A program made the translations under genes and the position numbers. DNA of 64,000 nt from Bacteroidetes bacterium UBA2475. Its GTDB lineage: Bacteria; Bacteroidota; Bacteroidia; B-17B0; Aurantibacillaceae. Each line of letters begins with the position of its first letter. The first letter of the stretch is position 1. The notes below the pieces were generated by a model. That model ran no database searches and was not told the DNA's origin. It saw only the letters and a list, made by a program, of their open reading frames with translations. This document shows positions 61,659 to 64,000 of the stretch, piece by piece. The DNA lies in contig DDPF01000012.1 of assembly GCA_002342065.1 (NCBI GenBank), positions 62,001 through 126,000 on the forward strand, read 5' to 3'.

Positions 61659-63688
61659 TATAACTCCCTAATTTCATTCAATAAAACTTCAGCAGACTCT
61701 TCTAATTTCCAAAAATCTTTTATTAAGACTTCGCTTGGGGCAGGCTTTTGGTATTGATAAAAATACTTATTTGGTAAAAACTCATATCCTAGTTGACTAT
61801 TTTCTTTCCAAGAAATAATTTCATATTCAATTTCCTTTTTCAAAAAATCAGTAATGTATTTTTCTTTATTGGTTTGCTTTTTATCAAATGGGATGTACTC
61901 ATTATCTACGACATAGTGTCTGTGGTGAAAAGATGCTGAACTATTTTGAGATTTGAACCAATTCTTCAATTCATTAATTCCAGTATCTTTTAATTGCTTT
62001 ACTATTTTCTTTAAAGCCTCAGCAATTAAAGTCTCTAATACAGTTTTACCATTGTAAAGAATTTCCAAATTGATTGTTTTGTTTTTCTCAAATGGTGATT
62101 CAATATCAATGTAAAAAGTCATGTCGCCATACAAATCAAAACGTTTCTTTGCATTTCCTTGATTTAGCTGTACATCAAAGGGTTCTGTAATCCACATTTG
62201 TTTTCCATTCTCATCTTCTTGCCAAAATACTACTTCTACTTTATGAAATGCAAAATCAGCAGTATCAAAAAGCTTACAATACTCGTTAGCTTTATAATTT
62301 TTATATTGCTTATCAATCCATTTTCTATTATCATCTGTAATGCGATTGCGTTTATTACCAAATGCTTTTGGTTCTTTTTCACATTGTTCACGAGCATTTA
62401 TTATTAACACTTTATTTTTCTTATGCTCCGGTTTGTTGTTGCTAAGTATCCATATGTATGTGTAAATACCTGTGTTGTAAAACATTTGATCAGGCATCAT
62501 CACAATGGCATCCAGTAAATCATTTTGCAAAATATGCCTACGAATTTCACTTTCACCACTCATAGCATCACCATTACTTAACGGCGAACCATTAAATAAG
62601 ATAGCTATTTTAGAACCTCCCTTATTAGCAGGTTTCATTTTTTCAATCATGGTTAATAAAAACAACAATGAGCCATCATTGGATGGAGACATTCCCCATC
62701 TGTATCTAGAAGTCGTTAGTTTTTCTACGCCAACTTTGTATTCGCTCCAATCCACGCCAAAAGGCGGATTTGAAAGCATATAATCATACTTTTCATTAGC
62801 GTGTTGGTCGCCATCATCTTCAATACTTTCTATATCAGGAATTAGTGAATTACCGTGCGTAATGTTAATGTGTGCTTCGCCTTTTAAAATCATATCGGCT
62901 TTACACACCGCATAATTTTGAGCTAATAATTCTTGTCCGTTTAATTGAATTAATTCTTCAGCATTTTTTAATTCCTTTTCCGTTTTTGCTTTGCTCAGTA
63001 AATGTTCTTTAGCAACAGAAAGCATACCACCTGTTCCACATGCAGGATCGTAAATTGAAATAGCCTTTTTAGATTTTGCCGGATCGAAATCAATCTCCAT
63101 TAAGTCAACCATGATACGGATGATTTCACGAGGTGTAAAATGTTCCCCCGTATCTTTGGCGTCATCTTGAGAAAAACGTTGTATTAATTCTTCATACACA
63201 TAACCCATTTCAATGTTTGATAAACGCTTAGGGCTAAAATCTTCTTCGGCAACTAACTGAATAATGCTTGATAGTCGCTTTTCTTTTACAATTTTTGTAA
63301 CAGTTTGGCGGTATTCAAACTTATCTACAATCTCATCAATGTTTTCACTAAACTTATTTAAGTAGTCACGAAAATTGGCTTCAACTTGCGATGCACTTTC
63401 TGCAAGAATGCCTTTCAAAGTCCAATCCGATTTATTGTAAAACGGCAAATTGGTTTCTTGAATTTTTATTTTCTTTTTAAGATTGGCTTCTGTAATTTTT
63501 GGATCTTGCTTTTTTAATGTTTCGGCAATCTCATTTCTTTTTTCAATCAGTACGCATTCGATTCTGCGAATCATGATCATAGGCAAAATAACCGAAGGAT
63601 AGTCCTTCGCTTTAAATTTACCTCTTAATTTAATGGCTCCCTTCCAAATTTCGTTGGTTAGGTTCTCTAGTTTATCTTTATTGAGCAT
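61658..63688 (-). CDS. hsdM: Type I restriction-modification DNA methyltransferase subunit
   Basis: This 676-residue N6-adenine methyltransferase subunit modifies the host target sites. The N-terminal HsdM helical domain (about 1-150) is followed by the SAM motif DPACGTGG (214-221) and the catalytic NPPF (307-310). The later C-terminal region (about 500-676) is longer than in the compact E. coli-type subunit and contains an extra acidic helix-rich stretch. It is the first gene of hsdM-hsdS-fic-hsdR. A TACCTTTC sequence at 63702-63709 is a 7-of-8 -7 box close to the start; a G-rich array lies further upstream. Confidence 0.94.
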   Translation of the reverse strand: MLNKDKLENLTNEIWKGAIKLRGKFKAKDYPSVILPMIMIRRIECVLIEKRNEIAETLKKQDPKITEANLKKKIKIQETNLPFYNKSDWTLKGILAESASQVEANFRDYLNKFSENIDEIVDKFEYRQTVTKIVKEKRLSSIIQLVAEEDFSPKRLSNIEMGYVYEELIQRFSQDDAKDTGEHFTPREIIRIMVDLMEIDFDPAKSKKAISIYDPACGTGGMLSVAKEHLLSKAKTEKELKNAEELIQLNGQELLAQNYAVCKADMILKGEAHINITHGNSLIPDIESIEDDGDQHANEKYDYMLSNPPFGVDWSEYKVGVEKLTTSRYRWGMSPSNDGSLLFLLTMIEKMKPANKGGSKIAILFNGSPLSNGDAMSGESEIRRHILQNDLLDAIVMMPDQMFYNTGIYTYIWILSNNKPEHKKNKVLIINAREQCEKEPKAFGNKRNRITDDNRKWIDKQYKNYKANEYCKLFDTADFAFHKVEVVFWQEDENGKQMWITEPFDVQLNQGNAKKRFDLYGDMTFYIDIESPFEKNKTINLEILYNGKTVLETLIAEALKKIVKQLKDTGINELKNWFKSQNSSASFHHRHYVVDNEYIPFDKKQTNKEKYITDFLKKEIEYEIISWKENSQLGYEFLPNKYFYQYQKPAPSEVLIKDFWKLEESAEVLLNEIREL

Positions 63689-63779
63689 GTTTGCGATTTG
63701 TGAAAGGTAAATTTAACTTTTAATAGCAGCCCTCCTACAGAAAAGGCGGTAATTTTTTATCAAGAAACAAAGCTAAACA

Positions 63780-63896
63780 TAATCGCCCCAAAGTGCCCCC
63801 GGAATAAACCCCGAGTATTTTCCGGTAATCCCCGAAAAAATGCAGCATTTCCCGAAATCCCCCCGAATAATCCCCAAGTTATCCCGGAATAATCCC
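63780..63896. repeat. C-rich (minus-strand G-rich) imperfect repeat array
   Basis: On the minus strand the sequence has repeated GGGGATTATTC-type units (near 63889, 63870) and a GGGGATTACC variant, with runs of three to six G separated by 7-8 bases. Four consecutive G runs lie within about 40 bases. It is strikingly richer in G/C than the rest of the island, lies upstream of hsdM and after the partial gene at the edge. It could form a quadruplex or be a regulatory or recombination site. Confidence 0.5.
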
Positions 63897-64000
63897 CTAA
63901 AGATTTCTGTACCATTTTACCAGCTTCTCTTGAAGCGAGAAGCTGGGTTCTGATAAATAATCATGCAAGGAAATATCGTGATTTAAGTATGCTTTTTCAC
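63897..64000 (-). CDS. Possible 3' end of a gene running past the right edge
   Basis: A minus-strand frame is open from the right edge to a TAG at 63897-63899 and would encode a C-terminus such as LHDYLSEPSFSLQEKLVKWY then RNL. The composition looks protein-like, with a helical amphipathic end. Only about 34 codons are visible, too few to exclude a chance open frame, and no family is recognised. A hairpin CCAGCTTCTC/GAGAAGCTGG (63920-63946) lies inside the frame. Confidence 0.35.
   Translation of the reverse strand, partial: EKAYLNHDISLHDYLSEPSFSLQEKLVKWYRNL

Noticed and set aside
63780..63896. CRISPR array
   Set aside because: The repeats are short, imperfect and unevenly spaced, with no spacer pattern and no cas genes.

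Overview
The window is AT-rich chromosomal DNA from a member of the Bacteroidota, most likely a Flavobacteriales or Crocinitomicaceae-like lineage. The evidence is: secreted proteins ending in type IX secretion (T9SS) C-terminal domains, including the gliding-motility-associated CTD; SoxR-independent, Bacteroidota-style promoters with a TAnnTTTG -7 box and a TTTG-like -33 box; few Shine-Dalgarno sites; a TPR-SpoIIE signalling protein; and a conserved coaX, outer-membrane protein, lptC gene order. No species is named from sequence alone.

Layout. 1-2000: a lipoprotein cut by the left edge and sucC. 2075-13056: three tandem, mosaic T9SS surface proteins, each with its own terminator, plus a thioredoxin-fold protein that lacks CxxC. 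13138-26559: mostly + strand housekeeping genes: fabG, a VWA membrane protein, a chagasin-like protein, a desaturase, lpd, bestrophin, beta-carbonic anhydrase, purE, dciA, an M28 peptidase, rocD, a second bestrophin and a THUMP methyltransferase. 26754-33758: comB (minus strand), then a heptose-precursor operon (gmhA, hddC-like, gmhB) interrupted by a TPR-PP2C phosphatase, an FG-GAP T9SS protein and a GT2 glycosyltransferase. 33834-43955: a secreted metzincin, a GNAT protein and a tetR-tolC-MFP-RND efflux operon with a clear candidate operator. 44044-53639: an M23 peptidase, an O-antigen ligase-like protein, RecQ, an ABC permease, lptC, an outer-membrane protein and coaX.

53701 to the right edge is an accessory island inserted at tRNA-Phe(GAA). 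A large serine recombinase reads antisense through the tRNA terminator and most of the tRNA, and a small partner protein overlaps its start. Behind it lies a type I restriction-modification operon in the order hsdM-hsdS-fic-hsdR. The most interesting signal is the roughly 114-base gap between hsdS and fic. It holds several copies of an ACGAGGGC-type motif arranged as inverted repeats over a good promoter, just upstream of a Fic protein whose C-terminus looks like a winged helix. This suggests that Fic controls itself and hsdR, much as C proteins control some type II systems. A G-rich array lies upstream of hsdM. The far end of the island is outside the window.

Several intergenic gaps carry palindromic dispersed-type repeats, and one copy appears to lie inside a coding region.
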